Shown: in pieces, positions 32,735 to 41,284 of the stretch | Layout: every line of letters starts with the position of its first letter | Numbering within the stretch: position 1 is the stretch's first letter | Source: Elusimicrobiota bacterium | GTDB taxonomy: Bacteria; Elusimicrobiota; Elusimicrobia; UBA1565; UBA9628 | NCBI GenBank assembly: GCA_016218545.1 | Contig: JACRDQ010000001.1 | Coordinates: 1 to 64,000, forward strand | Reading direction: 5' to 3' | Length of the DNA stretch: 64,000 nt | Program-made: the position numbers and the translations under genes | Notes under the pieces: model-generated | Databases searched by the model: none | What the model saw: only the letters and a program-made list of their open reading frames with translations | What the model was told of the DNA's origin: nothing

Positions 32735-34219
32735 TCAGGCGGCAGCGAGCGAGGGGTCCTTCCACGCGTTCAGGAGGAAGGAGAAGCGCGCGCCCTTGCC
32801 CGGAGAGCTCGAGACCTCCAGGCGGCTCCCGTGCGCTTCGACGATGTTGAAGGCGAGCGCCAGACCCAGGCCGAAGCCCTTGGCCACCTTGCGGCCCTCC
32901 TCGGTGCGGTAGTAGCCGGAGAAGATCCTGCCCTGGTCCTCCGCGGAGATGCCGATGCCCGTGTCCTGGCAGTAGAGGCGCAGGCCTCCGGCCTCGGGCG
33001 CGGCTCCCACCGTGACCGTGCCCTTCTCAGGGGTGTACTTGATCGCGTTGCCGATGAGGTTGGAGAGCACGAGGGAGAGCATCTCAGGGTCGCCGGCCAC
33101 GGGGAACACCTCGGCCGGAAAGTCCTGGAGGATGGAGAGCTCCTTGCGCTGGACCAGGACGGACAGGCTCTCCAGGGTCTCGGCCACGAGCCGGCGCACC
33201 TCGACCTTGCCGGGGTCGATCGTGAGCTTGCCCTCCTGGAAGCGTCCCATGTCCAGGAGGTTCCTGGCGGTCATGGTGAGGGCCCGGATGTTGCTGTCCA
33301 GGATCCTGTAGTACTCCCCCCTGCCCGGGACCGCGCGCTTCTTCTCCTCCCGCTCGAGGAGCCACATATAGCCGCGCATGGTGGAGAGGACGTTGTTGAA
33401 CTCGTGGCTGACCATGGACACCAGCCTCGCCTTGAGCCCGGCGAGCTCGCGCTCCTTCTCGTACTGCGCGTTGACCCGGTCCGCGAGCCCCCGCATGGAG
33501 GCGGCCATCTCCTGGATCTCGGGGCTGGCGCGGGGGATGTCGGGCGTCCATGAGCTCCCCAGGGTCCACCGCGCGGTCCAGGCGTGCAGGACCTCCACGG
33601 GTCGCACGATGTAGCGGGAGAGGAAGAACGTGATCCAGGCGCATGCGAGCATGCCCATGAGGAGGATGAGGCCGAGCGTGACCCGGGAGGCGGCCTCCAC
33701 CTCCAGGCGGCGGCGCTCCAGGGTCTCGATGTTGGCGTCCTTCACGCGGATGAGCTCTCCGGTGAGCTCATCGAAGCTCTGCCTGCGTCCCATGAGCCGC
33801 TGGGCCTCGGCCGGGGAGAGCCGGCCGGAGCGCTTCACCTCGATCCAGCGGTTCTGCAGGGAGAGGTAGGCGGCCAACTGACGGTCGAGCCGGGAGAGGA
33901 TGGCGCCTTCCTCTCCCCCGGCGCGCAGCTCCGCGAGGGCGTCGGCGGTCTGGCGGACCTCGGCGAGGGCTTTGCGGCGGGCCTCCAGCCACCGGGCCTC
34001 GCCGGAGAGCAGGTACTGGCTCGTGGCCAGGTCGAGGCCGTGCAGCTGGTCGCGCAGGCGGGGCAGCCGCGCCAGGACCGCGAGGTCGTGCTGGAAGGCC
34101 CGCGAGAGCTCCCCGTGAGCGCGGTCCTGGATCCAGTAGGCGAGCCCTCCTCCCAGGGCGTAGAGCCAGAGGAAGACGATGATGATCAGGCTCTGGCTGC
34201 GCAGGGTCCAGGGTCTCAT
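32735..34219 (-). CDS. Membrane sensor histidine kinase
   Basis: 494 residues. N-terminal membrane helix (about 12-32), a periplasmic helical sensor of about 150 residues (CHASE3/4HB-like), second helix about 180-205, HAMP-like linker, then a HisKA domain with the phospho-acceptor in MVSHEFNNVLSTMRG and an HATPase domain with N box (LIGNAIKYT), G1 (DTGIGIS) and G2 (GFGLGLAL). The DHp ATPase set is complete. No response regulator is adjacent; candidates in the window are at 5.5 and 38.8 kb. The start overlaps the upstream lipoprotein stop (ATGA), so the two form an operon. Confidence 0.92.
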   Translation of the reverse strand: MRPWTLRSQSLIIIVFLWLYALGGGLAYWIQDRAHGELSRAFQHDLAVLARLPRLRDQLHGLDLATSQYLLSGEARWLEARRKALAEVRQTADALAELRAGGEEGAILSRLDRQLAAYLSLQNRWIEVKRSGRLSPAEAQRLMGRRQSFDELTGELIRVKDANIETLERRRLEVEAASRVTLGLILLMGMLACAWITFFLSRYIVRPVEVLHAWTARWTLGSSWTPDIPRASPEIQEMAASMRGLADRVNAQYEKERELAGLKARLVSMVSHEFNNVLSTMRGYMWLLEREEKKRAVPGRGEYYRILDSNIRALTMTARNLLDMGRFQEGKLTIDPGKVEVRRLVAETLESLSVLVQRKELSILQDFPAEVFPVAGDPEMLSLVLSNLIGNAIKYTPEKGTVTVGAAPEAGGLRLYCQDTGIGISAEDQGRIFSGYYRTEEGRKVAKGFGLGLALAFNIVEAHGSRLEVSSSPGKGARFSFLLNAWKDPSLAAA

Positions 34220-35157
34220 CGTCCCTTCTTGCCGGCCGGACGGCTTGAGATCGAGCGGCTGCGCGTCTCCAGGCGCTCGGCTTCGGGAGAGCGCTTCAAG
34301 CGCCGCAGGAGGCTCGCGTAGCTCGTGAGCGGAGGCACCAGGCGGCGGCTCGTCCTGCCGAAGGTCTCCTCGGTCCAGGAGAGGGCTCTCTTGTAGAAGA
34401 CCTCGGCTTCGGCGAAGCGTTCCTGGGCTTCGTAGAAGAGGGCCAGGTTGGCGAGCTCCGTGTCGAGCTCCTTGCTCCCCGTCCTCTCCTTGATCGCCAG
34501 AGCCCGCAGATAGAGGGGCTCCGCGTCCGCGTAGCGGCCGCGCGTCTGGTAGAGCAGGGCCAGGTCCGTGAGCCGGACCGCCACGGTCAGGTGCTCCTTG
34601 CCGAGCGCGCGTTCCGTCAGGGAGAGGGACTTCTTGAGGGCGGCCTCAGCGTCGTCGTCGCGGCCCTCGGCCTCGTAGAGCAGGGCCAGGTCGTTGAGCC
34701 GGGCCGCAAGCTCGGTCTTGCGGCCGCTCGCGGCCGAGATCTTCATGGCCCGCTCGAAGTCCCGCCTGGCCTCGACGGTCTTGCCCTGCCTGCTGTGGAG
34801 CTCGCCCAGGTAGACGAGGCCGGCCGCGGCCTGCGGGCTCTTGGCTCCGTGGACCTTCTCGGTGACGGCCAGGGCCCTGCGGAACAGGGGCTCGGCCTGG
34901 GTGAGGCGGCCCTGGGCGGCATGGAGGTCTCCAAGGACGTTGAGCGGCTCGATCAGGGACGGATCCTCGGGGCCGAGGGCCTCGGCCTGCCTGAGCGCGG
35001 CGGTCAGCAGCTCCTCGGCCTCGGTGAAGCGGCCGTGGTGCAGGGCCCGGTCCCCGCGCATGAGCGCGTCCCGCGGCGCGGTCCGCGGGGGCGGGAAGAG
35101 GGCGCAGCCGCACGTCAGGAGCGCCAGCATGGAGGGCAGGGCAGCTTTCATCCGCAT
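34216..35157 (-). CDS. TPR-repeat lipoprotein
   Basis: 313 residues with a lipobox (LALLTCGCALF) and then at least six tetratricopeptide repeats (ADAEPLYLRALAIKE, AEVFYKRALSWTEE, AEPLFRRALAVTEK). Kinesin-light-chain-like repeats of about 42 residues. Probably a periplasmic scaffold serving the histidine kinase encoded next in the operon. The ATG at 35157 (MRMKAALP) was chosen over the longer start at 35181 because a TATCAT box ends 7 nt before it and the signal peptide then begins correctly. Confidence 0.7.
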   Translation of the reverse strand: MRMKAALPSMLALLTCGCALFPPPRTAPRDALMRGDRALHHGRFTEAEELLTAALRQAEALGPEDPSLIEPLNVLGDLHAAQGRLTQAEPLFRRALAVTEKVHGAKSPQAAAGLVYLGELHSRQGKTVEARRDFERAMKISAASGRKTELAARLNDLALLYEAEGRDDDAEAALKKSLSLTERALGKEHLTVAVRLTDLALLYQTRGRYADAEPLYLRALAIKERTGSKELDTELANLALFYEAQERFAEAEVFYKRALSWTEETFGRTSRRLVPPLTSYASLLRRLKRSPEAERLETRSRSISSRPAGKKGR

Positions 35158-35164
35158 CCCGCTC

Positions 35165-35174
35165 ATGATATCAT
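35165..35174. promoter_or_regulatory. Palindromic shared -10 element for divergent genes
   Basis: The 10-bp palindrome ATGATATCAT supplies a TATCAT box on each strand: 7 nt before the ATG at 35157 (minus) and 5 nt before the ATG at 35180 (plus). Polymerase cannot sit on both at once, so the two operons should be mutually exclusive at initiation. Confidence 0.5.
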
Positions 35175-35179
35175 AGCCC

Positions 35180-35794
35180 ATGGCCGGTCAGGAGGGGGTT
35201 CCCAAGGGACACAACCTTTCCTCCTCGCAGGGCGTCCAACACGCAGGAGAGGACGAAGAGCTCGTCCGAAAGGCGGTCAGGGGGGACGCGGATGCTTTTG
35301 GAGCGCTGGTCGAACGGCACCAAGGCGCTGTGGCGGGCTTCCTCATGGGGATGCTGCGCGACCCGGACGCGGCCGAGGACCTGGCGCAGGAGGCTTTCGT
35401 GAAGGCGTTCAAGGCCATCGGCGCCTTCGAGGGGCGCTCGAGCTTCAAGACCTGGGTGACCCAGATCGCGCTCAATGAGGCGCGCTCCCGCTTGAGGCGG
35501 CAGAAGCTGCGGCGCTGGCTCTCCCTCGAATCTCCCGGCGAGGACGACGGCCGGAGATTGGAGGAGACCCTCCGCGACGAGCTCTCGGACGGCCGGGAAC
35601 GCTCGGCCCTGGAGCGCAGGCTGGAGCTGGACGGCGCCATGCAGTGCCTGGCGCCGAGGGAACGGGAGGTCGCGTCCCTGCGCCTGGAAGGCTATTCGCT
35701 CGGAGAGACCGCCCAGGCGCTCGGCGTGAGCGTGGGCACGGTGAAGTCGACCCTGTTCTCCGCCACGCGCAAGATGAGGGAGAAGCTCTCATGA
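35180..35794 (+). CDS. ECF-type RNA polymerase sigma factor
   Basis: 204 residues with sigma-70 region 2 (RDPDAAEDLAQEAFVKAFKAI, then FKTWVTQIALNEARSRLRR) and region 4 (CLAPREREVASLRLEGYSLGETAQALGVSVGTVKS). Regions 1 and 3 are absent, which defines the ECF group. It is co-encoded with a zinc-finger-type anti-sigma candidate whose start overlaps its stop (ATGA). The regulon cannot be identified from this window. Confidence 0.93.
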   Translation: MAGQEGVPKGHNLSSSQGVQHAGEDEELVRKAVRGDADAFGALVERHQGAVAGFLMGMLRDPDAAEDLAQEAFVKAFKAIGAFEGRSSFKTWVTQIALNEARSRLRRQKLRRWLSLESPGEDDGRRLEETLRDELSDGRERSALERRLELDGAMQCLAPREREVASLRLEGYSLGETAQALGVSVGTVKSTLFSATRKMREKLS

Positions 35795-36255
35795 GCGAGC
35801 CCAGGAACCAGCAGTGCCGCGCGGCGCAAGAGGATATCTGGAGCTCCTGGCCCGACGTCTCGGCAGTGCCCCCTGGGGCGCTCGAGCACGCGGCCTCCTG
35901 CCCGGAGTGCGCCAAGGAGCTCAAGGTCCTGGCCGGACTCTGCGTCAAGAGCAATGCCGCTCCTGGCAAGCCCCTGGCGTGGAAGGCCATCCTTGAGCCC
36001 AGGTGGCGGCGCTTGGGGTCCAGGACCCGCGCGGGGATCAAGGAGCCGACAGCGCCGGTCCGCTGGGTCTGGGCGCCCGGCCTGGCGATCGCGGCCGCGG
36101 CCCTGGCCTTGTGGATCGTCCAGCCGCCCAGGACACCCGAACCCGCGGTCCCGGAAGAGCTCGTGGAGAACCTCGAGTTCTTCGAGAATCTGGAGCTCTT
36201 CGAGGATTGGGACGAGGTAGCGCTCCTCGAGGCCTTGGGGAGGGCCGAGCCATGA
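35791..36255 (+). CDS. Probable anti-sigma factor with zinc-finger motif and one membrane helix
   Basis: 154 residues. The N-terminal HAASCPEC gives the HxxxCxxC core of zinc-binding anti-sigma domains; one membrane helix lies near residues 92-110 (PGLAIAAAALALWIV), and the C-terminal periplasmic tail is acidic (NLEFFENLELFEDWDE). The ATGA overlap with the sigma gene supports partnership. It should hold the sigma factor at the membrane until a periplasmic signal arrives. Confidence 0.75.
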   Translation: MSEPRNQQCRAAQEDIWSSWPDVSAVPPGALEHAASCPECAKELKVLAGLCVKSNAAPGKPLAWKAILEPRWRRLGSRTRAGIKEPTAPVRWVWAPGLAIAAAALALWIVQPPRTPEPAVPEELVENLEFFENLELFEDWDEVALLEALGRAEP

Positions 36256-36731
36256 ACAAGGCCTTGCTGGCGCTCGGCCTGGGCCTGCTCTGCCTGGCCC
36301 CGAGCTTCGGCCGGTCCCTGCCCGGTCCCAGGAGCGGGAGCCGGGCGCTCTGGGACTCGTATGACGCGGCGCGCAAGGAGCGCATCCTGGCCGATTTCAG
36401 GCGTTACAAGGCCATGCCGGAGGAGAGGCAGAAGGAGCTCCGGGAGCGGTTCGAGGGATTCCGCAAGCTCCCTGACAGCCGCAAGTCCGAGCTCCGTCAG
36501 AGGTGGGAGGCCCTCCGGTCGCTTTCTCCGGAGAAGCGACAGGCCCTGCGCAAGCCCGGGGTCCGGCCCAGCCGCGTGGACCCCAAGGCCGGGGTGCGCG
36601 CCTCCCCGGGCAAGGGCGGCGGGTCCGGCCGCATGAGAGGGACCAGGCCGCCCCGGATGGAGCCGAGGGGTCCCAGGGGACGTCAGGGACCCTCGGGCCC
36701 GGGTGCCCGGGCCCGAGGACGCCGCAGCTGA
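36252..36731 (+). CDS. DUF3106-like secreted basic protein
   Basis: 159 residues: signal peptide (ending SFGRS), then helical repeats of the type RRYKAMPEERQKELRERF and RRWEALRSLSPEKRQALR, which match the DUF3106 pattern, and a Gly/Arg/Pro-rich basic tail. Members often sit beside ECF sigma/anti-sigma pairs; function unknown. The ATG overlaps the anti-sigma stop (ATGA), making a three-gene operon. Confidence 0.65.
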   Translation: MNKALLALGLGLLCLAPSFGRSLPGPRSGSRALWDSYDAARKERILADFRRYKAMPEERQKELRERFEGFRKLPDSRKSELRQRWEALRSLSPEKRQALRKPGVRPSRVDPKAGVRASPGKGGGSGRMRGTRPPRMEPRGPRGRQGPSGPGARARGRRS

Positions 36732-36788
36732 ACCGAACCCTCCGGCCCTCTTGCGCGTCTAATCGTCATGGGCTGGGAGGTGACTGCC

Positions 36789-37268
36789 ATGAATAAAGCA
36801 TGGATGCTGGCCTTGGCGGTGGTGTCCGGGTCGGTCTGCCTTGCAGCAGCGCAGGATGCCGTGGCCGCGGGTCCCACTCGAGGGATGCTGGGTGCGGGCG
36901 TCATCCTCGGCAACCCCGCCGGATTGACGGGCAAGCTCTGGCTCGACCCCACTCGCGCCATCGACGCGGGTGTGGGGTTCAGCGGGGACGCGGCCTTCTA
37001 CATGGACTTCTTGTGGCACGCGTGGGACCTGTTCCCGCAGCCCAAGACAGGAAAACTCGGCGCCTATGCCAGCGTCGGTCCGCGGCTTGAGACCAGGAGG
37101 GACGCGGAGTTCGGGGTGAGGACCCTGGCAGGGCTCGTCTATTGGCTGCCCAAGCACCCGATCGAGCTCTTCGTGGAGGCGGGCCCGGTGTGGCGCGTGG
37201 CGCCGGACAGCGGGGTGGAGGCTGACGGCGGGCTCGGAGTGCGCTTCTACTTCGGCGGCCGGAAATGA
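36789..37268 (+). CDS. Small outer-membrane beta-barrel-like protein
   Basis: 159 residues; signal peptide ending near VAAG, then alternating strands (GAGVILGNPAGLTGKLWL, VRTLAGLVYWLPK, LGVRFYFGGRK) that fit an 8-stranded barrel. A GGGAGGTGA site lies 6 nt before the ATG at 36789. No family is certain. It is followed by two further secreted proteins in the same direction. Confidence 0.55.
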   Translation: MNKAWMLALAVVSGSVCLAAAQDAVAAGPTRGMLGAGVILGNPAGLTGKLWLDPTRAIDAGVGFSGDAAFYMDFLWHAWDLFPQPKTGKLGAYASVGPRLETRRDAEFGVRTLAGLVYWLPKHPIELFVEAGPVWRVAPDSGVEADGGLGVRFYFGGRK

Positions 37269-37305
37269 GGCGGCGCTCGGGCGTGGTCAGTGAGGAGGGT
37301 CTGCG

Positions 37306-38043
37306 ATGAGGGTCGTTCTGGCAGGGGCGTGCGCCGTGGTCTTGGCGGTGGCGAGCTTGGCCGCGGCCAAGGAGGCGGCCAGTCCCTACGGGGTGGGGAC
37401 GACCCTGACCGCGGGCACCGGGGGCTATCGCCGGGCCGCCTTGTACGGCGACGCCTTGTGGCGCGTGCGCGACTTCTCGCCGTACGCCCTGGCCGAGTTC
37501 AGCGCGGACTCGGACGTCCGCCAGTTCTCCCTCCTCGGAGGGACGTGGAAGGACCTCGGCAGGGCCTTCAGGGTCAAAGGCGGGGCAGGCCTGAACTTCG
37601 GCAAGGTCCTCGATACGGACGACGCGACGACCTCGTTCACGCTCGAGACCGGGGCCGAGGGGGACATCGGGGACGCGGTCGCCGGGGCCGAGTACCGCTT
37701 CACCTCCGGCGGCATCGGCGGCTCGCGCGTCATCCGCAGCGACTCCGATGTCCTGCGCATCAGGGCCAGGGGCAAGGCCTCGAGCGCGGGGGTCGCCTCG
37801 GTCGAGCCCGAGTCCTTCACCTACCACGAGCTTGCGGGCTACGGCTCCCTTCCCCTGGGCGGGACCTCGGTCAGCCTGAAGCTGGCCCTGGGCATCCCAT
37901 CCTACTCCGACAACGTGGTCAGCGAGACCCTGACCTGGAAGATCCCCATCCCGGAGCACCTGTGGGTCGCTCCCTCGCTCTCTTTGGAGCAGGGACGGGG
38001 GAGCAATGCCTACGGCTCCCTCGGCCTGTACTGGGCGTTCTGA
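37306..38043 (+). CDS. Predicted outer-membrane beta-barrel protein
   Basis: 245 residues; signal peptide (ending AAAKE), then repeated amphipathic strands with the final Phe typical of outer-membrane barrels (SLGLYWAF). No enzyme motif. A GAGGAGG site precedes the ATG, and it follows the previous barrel gene by 37 bp, so it is probably co-transcribed. Confidence 0.55.
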   Translation: MRVVLAGACAVVLAVASLAAAKEAASPYGVGTTLTAGTGGYRRAALYGDALWRVRDFSPYALAEFSADSDVRQFSLLGGTWKDLGRAFRVKGGAGLNFGKVLDTDDATTSFTLETGAEGDIGDAVAGAEYRFTSGGIGGSRVIRSDSDVLRIRARGKASSAGVASVEPESFTYHELAGYGSLPLGGTSVSLKLALGIPSYSDNVVSETLTWKIPIPEHLWVAPSLSLEQGRGSNAYGSLGLYWAF

Positions 38044-38098
38044 CCCAACCTTCCTGGGCCCGGCCCGCGTCTAAATGCGTGGGGAGGAGGTGCGCGTC

Positions 38099-38683
38099 AT
38101 GAAGAAGAACATGCTGTTGTTGGCCGCGTTGGTGCCTTGGTCGACGGCCTTCGTGCTGGCCGCTGAGACCGCGGCCCCGTCCCAGCCCGCCGCGGCGGCG
38201 GAGGATGGCGAGAGGGGCAAGGAGAAAGCCAAGAAGCCCGAGGTGGATCCCTCCCTCGTCAAGGGCCAGGCGGCTCAGGCGGACAAGCTCGCCTCGGAAT
38301 TCGGGGTGGAGCGGGTCGTGGTCACCGGACTCCGTGACCAGGGCCTGGGTTGGGGGGAGGTCAGGCATGCCCTGTCTCTCTCCAAGAGGTCAGGCCAGTC
38401 CTTGGACGAGATCATGAGGCTCCGCGAGTCCGGCATGGGGTGGGGCCAGATCGCGAATAAGCACGACCTCAAGCTCGTCGAGCCCAAGGCCGGCGCTTCG
38501 GGCAAGGAACGCAAGGAGGAGGCAGGGTCCGGCTCGAGAGAGTCCGGCGCCGGGTCCGAGCGGGTCAAGGGACGCGAGGGCTCAGGACCGGGCTTGGAGC
38601 GCGGCAGGGCGAGGACCGAGCGCTCAGGGCCGGGGTCCGGGAGCGGATCCTCCATGAGAGGGGGACCGAAGGGCCGGCGCTGA
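38099..38683 (+). CDS. Secreted protein with low-complexity basic tail
   Basis: 194 residues; signal peptide (ending VLAAE), a charged Ala/Glu/Lys stretch, a small conserved-looking core (VVVTGLRDQGLGWGEVRHALSL, then ESGMGWGQIANKH) containing two GWG motifs in similar settings, and a Gly/Ser/Arg tail. The paired GLGWGEVR / GMGWGQIA units look like an internal repeat. Unknown function. A GGGGAGGAGG site supports the ATG at 38099. Confidence 0.55.
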   Translation: MKKNMLLLAALVPWSTAFVLAAETAAPSQPAAAAEDGERGKEKAKKPEVDPSLVKGQAAQADKLASEFGVERVVVTGLRDQGLGWGEVRHALSLSKRSGQSLDEIMRLRESGMGWGQIANKHDLKLVEPKAGASGKERKEEAGSGSRESGAGSERVKGREGSGPGLERGRARTERSGPGSGSGSSMRGGPKGRR

Positions 38684-38753
38684 ACGCCGGCCCCCCGGGG
38701 GTCGAAGAGGAGGCACAAATCAGCTAGAATGGAAGGGACGACGGAACAAGGCG

Positions 38754-39446
38754 ATGGCCCGGATACTCTGCATCGAGGACGACGAGACGGTCCAGCATCT
38801 CTTCGGCCGCGCCTTGTTCCGGGAGGGGTTCGAGGTCCATTATGCCTGGAACGGGCAGGAGGGCTATGAGAAGGTCCTGACCCTGGCTCCGGACCTGGTC
38901 CTGCTCGACCTCATGCTGCCGGTCATGAACGGGGTGGAGGTCCTCCGGAAGGTCAAGGAGAACAGGCGCACCCAGGCGATCCCGGTCATCGTGGTCACGG
39001 CCTATGGCGACGAGGCCGACATGCTGATGCACTCCATCACCGCCCTGGGCGCGGCCCGCTACCTCCGCAAACCGGTCGATGCCAGGGATCTGGTCCGGCA
39101 GGTCAAGCAGGTCCTGGCCGAGTTCCCGCCCGTGAAAGGGCGGCCGGCCGCCCCGGAACAGCTCGAGGTCCGCAAGGGGTGCTTGCGCGCGGACCCCAGG
39201 TTCCGGACCCTGCTCATCGACGACCGCCTGGCCGCTACCCTGCCGGAGAAGGAGTTCGCGCTCCTCCGGTGCCTCTTGGAAAGCCCGGGCTCCGTGGCAA
39301 CGGAGCGCCTGCTCGAGCGCTTGGGCTACGAGCCGCGCCAGGGCGACGCGCTCAAGCAGGTCGTGCACCGCCTGCGCGAGGCGCTGGGTCCAGACGAGAG
39401 CCGCAGGGTCACGACCACCTCCGAAGGCTACGAGCTCATCGGCTGA
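38754..39446 (+). CDS. OmpR-like response regulator with divergent winged-helix output domain
   Basis: 230 residues. Receiver domain: acidic pocket IEDDE, phospho-acceptor Asp in LLDLMLPV (about residue 53), Thr in VVTAYG and Lys in YLRKPVD. The C-terminal domain (from about 135) ends in LKQVVHRLREALGPDESRRVTTTSEGYELIG, the OmpR/PhoB winged-helix ending. A TAGAAT box lies 23 nt upstream with a GGAAGGGA purine run. Partner kinase not adjacent. Confidence 0.88.
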   Translation: MARILCIEDDETVQHLFGRALFREGFEVHYAWNGQEGYEKVLTLAPDLVLLDLMLPVMNGVEVLRKVKENRRTQAIPVIVVTAYGDEADMLMHSITALGAARYLRKPVDARDLVRQVKQVLAEFPPVKGRPAAPEQLEVRKGCLRADPRFRTLLIDDRLAATLPEKEFALLRCLLESPGSVATERLLERLGYEPRQGDALKQVVHRLREALGPDESRRVTTTSEGYELIG

Positions 39447-39477
39447 CCCCGGCCTCGGCCGGTGACAGCCGGTGACA

Positions 39478-39494
39478 AAGGGCCCATGGCCCTT
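39478..39494 (+). terminator. Hairpin after the response regulator gene
   Basis: A 7-bp perfect stem (AAGGGCC / GGCCCTT) with a 3-nt loop, 31 bp after the stop. It is preceded by a tandem GCCGGTGACA repeat (two copies at 39459-39477). No T-run. Confidence 0.3.
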
Positions 39495-39532
39495 CCGTAG
39501 GAACCCCGGCTACACTATCAATAGGGGTCACT

Positions 39533-39619
39533 ATGGCCGAGGGGACCAGCCACGGGCTGCGCATCGAGGGCGACCAGGTCCAGGAGTTGATGGAGGGGAG
39601 GAGCTCCGCACTGCCATGA
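39533..39619 (+). CDS. Possible 28-codon ORF
   Basis: Short ORF (begins MAEGTSHGLRIEG) whose TGA overlaps the ATG of a second small ORF. A TACACT/TATCAA region lies just upstream. The arrangement is like a translationally coupled pair, but coding is not proven. The 324-bp gap between the response regulator and sthA contains nothing else convincing. Confidence 0.3.
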   Translation: MAEGTSHGLRIEGDQVQELMEGRSSALP

Positions 39620-39765
39620 AAAGCCGATGCAAAGGAGTCCTCCGGAGGCACCGCAGCCCCGTGCTCGCGCGCCGAGGATGCCGGCTGAGGCTCAAGGACG
39701 AGGAGAACCTCCTGCGCCAGATCCAGTTGGCCCTGCTGGCGGCGCTCCAGGGCGTCCGCGAGTAG
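39616..39765 (+). CDS. Possible 49-codon basic ORF
   Basis: Encodes a strongly basic N-terminal half with four Arg/Lys clusters and two Cys, then a helix DEENLLRQIQLALLAALQG. It starts in ATGA overlap with the 28-codon ORF. No family recognised; it could be a small nucleic-acid-binding protein or non-coding. Confidence 0.35.
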   Translation: MKSRCKGVLRRHRSPVLARRGCRLRLKDEENLLRQIQLALLAALQGVRE

Positions 39766-39770
39766 CGCGC

Positions 39771-41198
39771 TCAGGTCTTGGGGTAGACGCCCCTGAGCCG
39801 GTTGAGGCCGTTGAGCGCGGCCACGCGATAGGCCTCGGCCATGGTGGGGTAGTTGAAGGTGTTGTCCGCGAAGCGCATGATGCTGTTGCCCGCGCCTTCT
39901 TGCGAGAGCACGAGCTGGCCGATGTGCACGATCTCCGCCGCCTGATAGCCGAAGCAGTGCACTCCGAGCACGGCCAGGGTGTCGCGGTGGAAGAGGAGCT
40001 TGAGCATGCCCACGGGCCAGCCCGCGATCTGGGCCCGGGAGAGGTCCCGGAAGAAGGATTGGCCGACCTCGTAGGGGACCTTGCGGCGGGTGAGCTCGGC
40101 CTCGGTCTCGCCGACCGAGGAGATCTCGGGGATGGTATAGATGCCCGTGGGCACGAGGTGGGCGAGGAAGCGCCCCCTGGAGGGCTCGCCCGCGATGTGC
40201 GCCGCGGCCGCCCGGCCCTGGTCATAGGCCGCGCTCGCCAAGGGAGGGTCGCCCACGGCGTCCCCCACCGCGTAGACCCCGGGGGCGCCCGTGAGGAAGT
40301 CCGCGTCCACCTTCACGCAGCCGCGGCTGTCGAGCGCGACTCCGAGGGCCTCAAGCCCCAGCCCGTCCGTGTTGCCGGTGCGGCCGTTGACCCAGAGCAG
40401 GTACTCGCCGGAGAGGGTCTTGCCGGACTTCAGGTGCAGGCGCACCCCGGCCTCCTCGGTCTCGAGCCGGCCGAATTCCTCGTCGTGGCGGATGACCACG
40501 CCCTGGTCGCGGAGGTGGTAGCTCACCGCGTCCGAGATCTCGTCGTCGAGGAAGGAGAGGAGCCTCGAGCGGGTGTTGACGAGGCTCACCTTCGAGCCCA
40601 GGCCGCGGAAGATGGAAGCGTACTCGCAGCCCGCCACTCCGGCGCCGTAGATGATGATGGACCGCGGGGTCGCCTTGAGCCCGAGGACGTTGTGGCTGTC
40701 GAGCACCCTGGGGTGGCTGAAATCCACGTCCGGCGGATGGTAAGGTCTGGACCCGGCCGCGACCACCACGGCGCCTGCTTCCAGGCGCCGCATGGAGCCG
40801 GAGGGTTCGAGCACCTCCACCTCCGAGCGGGAGAGGAGGCGCGCCCGGCCTTTGCGGAGCGTCACGCCGTTGCGGTCGTAGAAGGCCCGGCGCATGCGCA
40901 CCTGCTTCTCGATGACCGAGGTCGCGGACGCCACGAGGTCCGCGAAGGCGAGCTCGACCTTGGATGCCGCGTCCTGGAAAAGGGGCAGGCCCCGGAATTC
41001 GTAGAGCCGCCACACCGCCTCCCTGAGGACCTTGGAGGGGATGGTGGTCCAATGCGTGCACCCTCCTCCGACCTCCCGGTGCAGTTCGACCACCGCGACC
41101 GATTTGCCGCTCTTGGCCGCCTTCATGGCCGCGCCCTCTCCTCCGGGGCCCGACCCGATCACGACCACGTCGAAGCGTTCCGAGACCCTCTTGCCCAT
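39771..41198 (-). CDS. sthA: Soluble NAD(P) transhydrogenase (SthA-type flavoprotein)
   Basis: 475 residues of the pyridine nucleotide-disulfide oxidoreductase family: FAD motif [14 protein letters not shown] motif [14 protein letters not shown] and the dimerisation domain at the C-terminus. At the place where lipoamide dehydrogenase has its CxxxxC redox disulfide the sequence is [13 protein letters not shown], so the second Cys is missing, as in SthA. It balances NADPH and NADH in the cytoplasm. A TATAAT box ends 6 nt before the ATG; single gene. Confidence 0.85.
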   Translation of the reverse strand: MGKRVSERFDVVVIGSGPGGEGAAMKAAKSGKSVAVVELHREVGGGCTHWTTIPSKVLREAVWRLYEFRGLPLFQDAASKVELAFADLVASATSVIEKQVRMRRAFYDRNGVTLRKGRARLLSRSEVEVLEPSGSMRRLEAGAVVVAAGSRPYHPPDVDFSHPRVLDSHNVLGLKATPRSIIIYGAGVAGCEYASIFRGLGSKVSLVNTRSRLLSFLDDEISDAVSYHLRDQGVVIRHDEEFGRLETEEAGVRLHLKSGKTLSGEYLLWVNGRTGNTDGLGLEALGVALDSRGCVKVDADFLTGAPGVYAVGDAVGDPPLASAAYDQGRAAAAHIAGEPSRGRFLAHLVPTGIYTIPEISSVGETEAELTRRKVPYEVGQSFFRDLSRAQIAGWPVGMLKLLFHRDTLAVLGVHCFGYQAAEIVHIGQLVLSQEGAGNSIMRFADNTFNYPTMAEAYRVAALNGLNRLRGVYPKT

Positions 41199-41204
41199 CG
41201 GCCG

Positions 41205-41210
41205 ATTATA
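41205..41210 (-). promoter_or_regulatory. -10 box TATAAT, leaderless start of sthA
   Basis: Perfect TATAAT ends 6 nt before the sthA ATG on the minus strand. Confidence 0.55.
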
Positions 41211-41284
41211 TCACTTGGAGGTCCTGCCCGGGTCACGCCCCGCGCCGGAATGTGCTACGATGGAGCGCAGGAGTCGGATCGAAC

